64,000 bases of DNA from Takakia lepidozioides. Lineage: Eukaryota; Streptophyta; Takakiopsida; Takakiales; Takakiaceae. A program made the position numbers and the translations under genes. The number at the start of each line of letters is the position of its first letter. The first letter of the stretch is position 1. This document shows, piece after piece, positions 63,400-64,000 of the stretch. The notes under the pieces are model-generated. The model ran no database searches, was not told the DNA's origin, and was given only the letters and a program-made list of their open reading frames with translations. The stretch is taken from NCBI GenBank assembly GCA_030704615.1, contig CM060733.1:52824001-52888000 (forward strand). The letters are read 5' to 3'.

Positions 63400-63870
63400 A
63401 AAACAGTGCGCCGTTTCGCTTCGGGTGCAGATCACGAATGCAAGATGGAATCTGCTAGAATTTTGCAGGCTCGGGTGTCTCGTATCACCGAAGTCCCTTC
63501 TCCGGGGTATGGACGGATTTACACAGTGCTGTCAATTGGGTCAGTTCTTCATGGCAAAGAATATCAGGTTACCGTCGGGAATTTCCCTTCGTGCACTTGT
63601 CCGGACTTTGTAACGATGCGTGAGGGCGCTCTCGGCATGAGAGGGAAGTGGGTCCCCTGCAAGCATCAATATTACATATACCTTGTGATTATGTGTTGCG
63701 ACGGTAAGAGACCAATTCATCCACCAAGCCACACTAGGCTATGGAGAAGTGAACACCCTTCTACAGCGGGACACCTCGCGTGGAGCTCCGCCAACTTCTC
63801 TTTGAACACATACGAGCCATGCCCTTCCCATGCTGGTTGGCAAGTTGCCGTGAAGACTTTGCATTTCTGA
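63400..63870 (+). pseudogene. SWIM zinc finger of the MULE gene
   Basis: YQVTVGNFPSCTCPDF, then 20-odd residues later WVPCKHQYYIYLVI: Cys-x-Cys...Cys-x-His, the SWIM signature, preceded by RIYTVLSIGSVLHGKEY. SWIM fingers occur at the C-terminus of many plant MULE transposases and FAR1-type proteins. The frame after CDG is probably shifted, because the last 50 residues look non-native. Confidence 0.8.
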
Positions 63871-63946
63871 CAAACATATGGATTTCGTTTACGGAACCAG
63901 GGCAAATGCACATGCAATTCATTGTAAGCGTCTATCTGTGAATTGA

Positions 63947-63952
63947 AATAAA
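63947..63952 (+). promoter_or_regulatory. Candidate polyadenylation signal
   Basis: AATAAA about 80 bases past the last open frame of the MULE gene, in an AT-rich 3' region. Plant poly(A) signals are loose, so this is only supportive of the gene ending before the window edge. Confidence 0.4.
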
Positions 63953-64000
63953 TGTGACAATCATTCTGAGCTCAAATCTGCCATGTTTTCATATTTCTGT

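Larger units (their letters stand above)
60257..63870 (+). pseudogene. Decayed MULE-like transposase gene with WRKY-GCM1 and SWIM fingers
   Basis: Read left to right it has a 219-residue N-terminal frame, a WRKY-GCM1-like zinc finger, a MULE transposase core and a SWIM zinc finger. That combination is known for Mutator-like transposases, which cut and paste the element through a DDE active site. It is broken by a TAG at 60914-60916 (same frame continues) and by shifts near 61020, 61410, 61578, 61670, 61690, 62000 and in 62280-62400 and 62760-63410. Some gaps may be introns (for example an AG at about 62398 before GACATG). A polyadenylation-type AATAAA follows at 63947. The element's right end lies outside the window. 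Confidence 0.75.

Overview
The window looks like a repeat-dense nuclear segment from a streptophyte (a land plant or a close algal relative). The evidence is a multi-exon HAK/KUP/KT potassium transporter of plant type, a plant-type GNAT acetyltransferase remnant, pieces of a GMP synthase and a SUMO E2, and plant transposon classes (Ty3/gypsy, CACTA, MULE, L1-type LINE, tRNA-derived SINE). I cannot name the species. Most coding sequence belongs to mobile elements and is broken by stops or 1-base shifts. Some of those shifts could be assembly errors rather than real decay.

Layout. 1-6015 (minus): 3' two thirds of Ty3/gypsy copy A. 6016-10400 (minus): a gag-like, apparently non-autonomous LTR element. 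10.4-10.7 kb: a 30-bp minisatellite. 11.2-11.9 kb (plus): LINE endonuclease. 12.4-13.0 kb (minus): Myb/SANT-like ORF. 13.7-14.0 kb (plus): GNAT remnant. 14-18.9 kb: no gene seen. 18.9-24.2 kb (minus): the KUP transporter, the only gene that looks intact. 25.3-26.2 kb: a CCCGG-rich element containing a SINE. 26.3-38.3 kb (minus): Ty3/gypsy copy B, with GMP synthase and UBC9 fragments lying between its gag leader and an LTR-like repeat. 39.1-50.2 kb (minus): Ty3/gypsy copy C, split inside the RT domain by a 4416-bp CACTA element with a 3-bp target duplication. 50.2-53.4 kb: a second CACTA end and non-coding sequence. 53.4-57.1 kb (minus): a decayed multi-exon gene with a ParB-like region and a permuted N6/N4-type DNA methyltransferase region. 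57.2-58.9 kb: an array of perfect and decayed palindromes. 60.3-63.9 kb (plus): a decayed MULE transposase with WRKY-GCM1-like and SWIM zinc fingers.

Main result. The Ty3/gypsy family has the order gag (two zinc knuckles), aspartic protease, C5-cytosine DNA methyltransferase (DNMT3/DRM-like motifs), RT, RNase H, integrase, PHD finger. The methyltransferase sits between protease and RT in all three copies, so it belongs to the element and is not a host gene. About 4 kb from copy C, a second element-like locus pairs a different class of DNA methyltransferase with a MULE transposase, divergently across the palindrome array. DNMT-bearing retrotransposons have been reported from charophytes and dinoflagellates. 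The PHD finger on the same polyprotein and the ParB/N6-N4 methyltransferase-MULE pairing are the parts most likely to be new.
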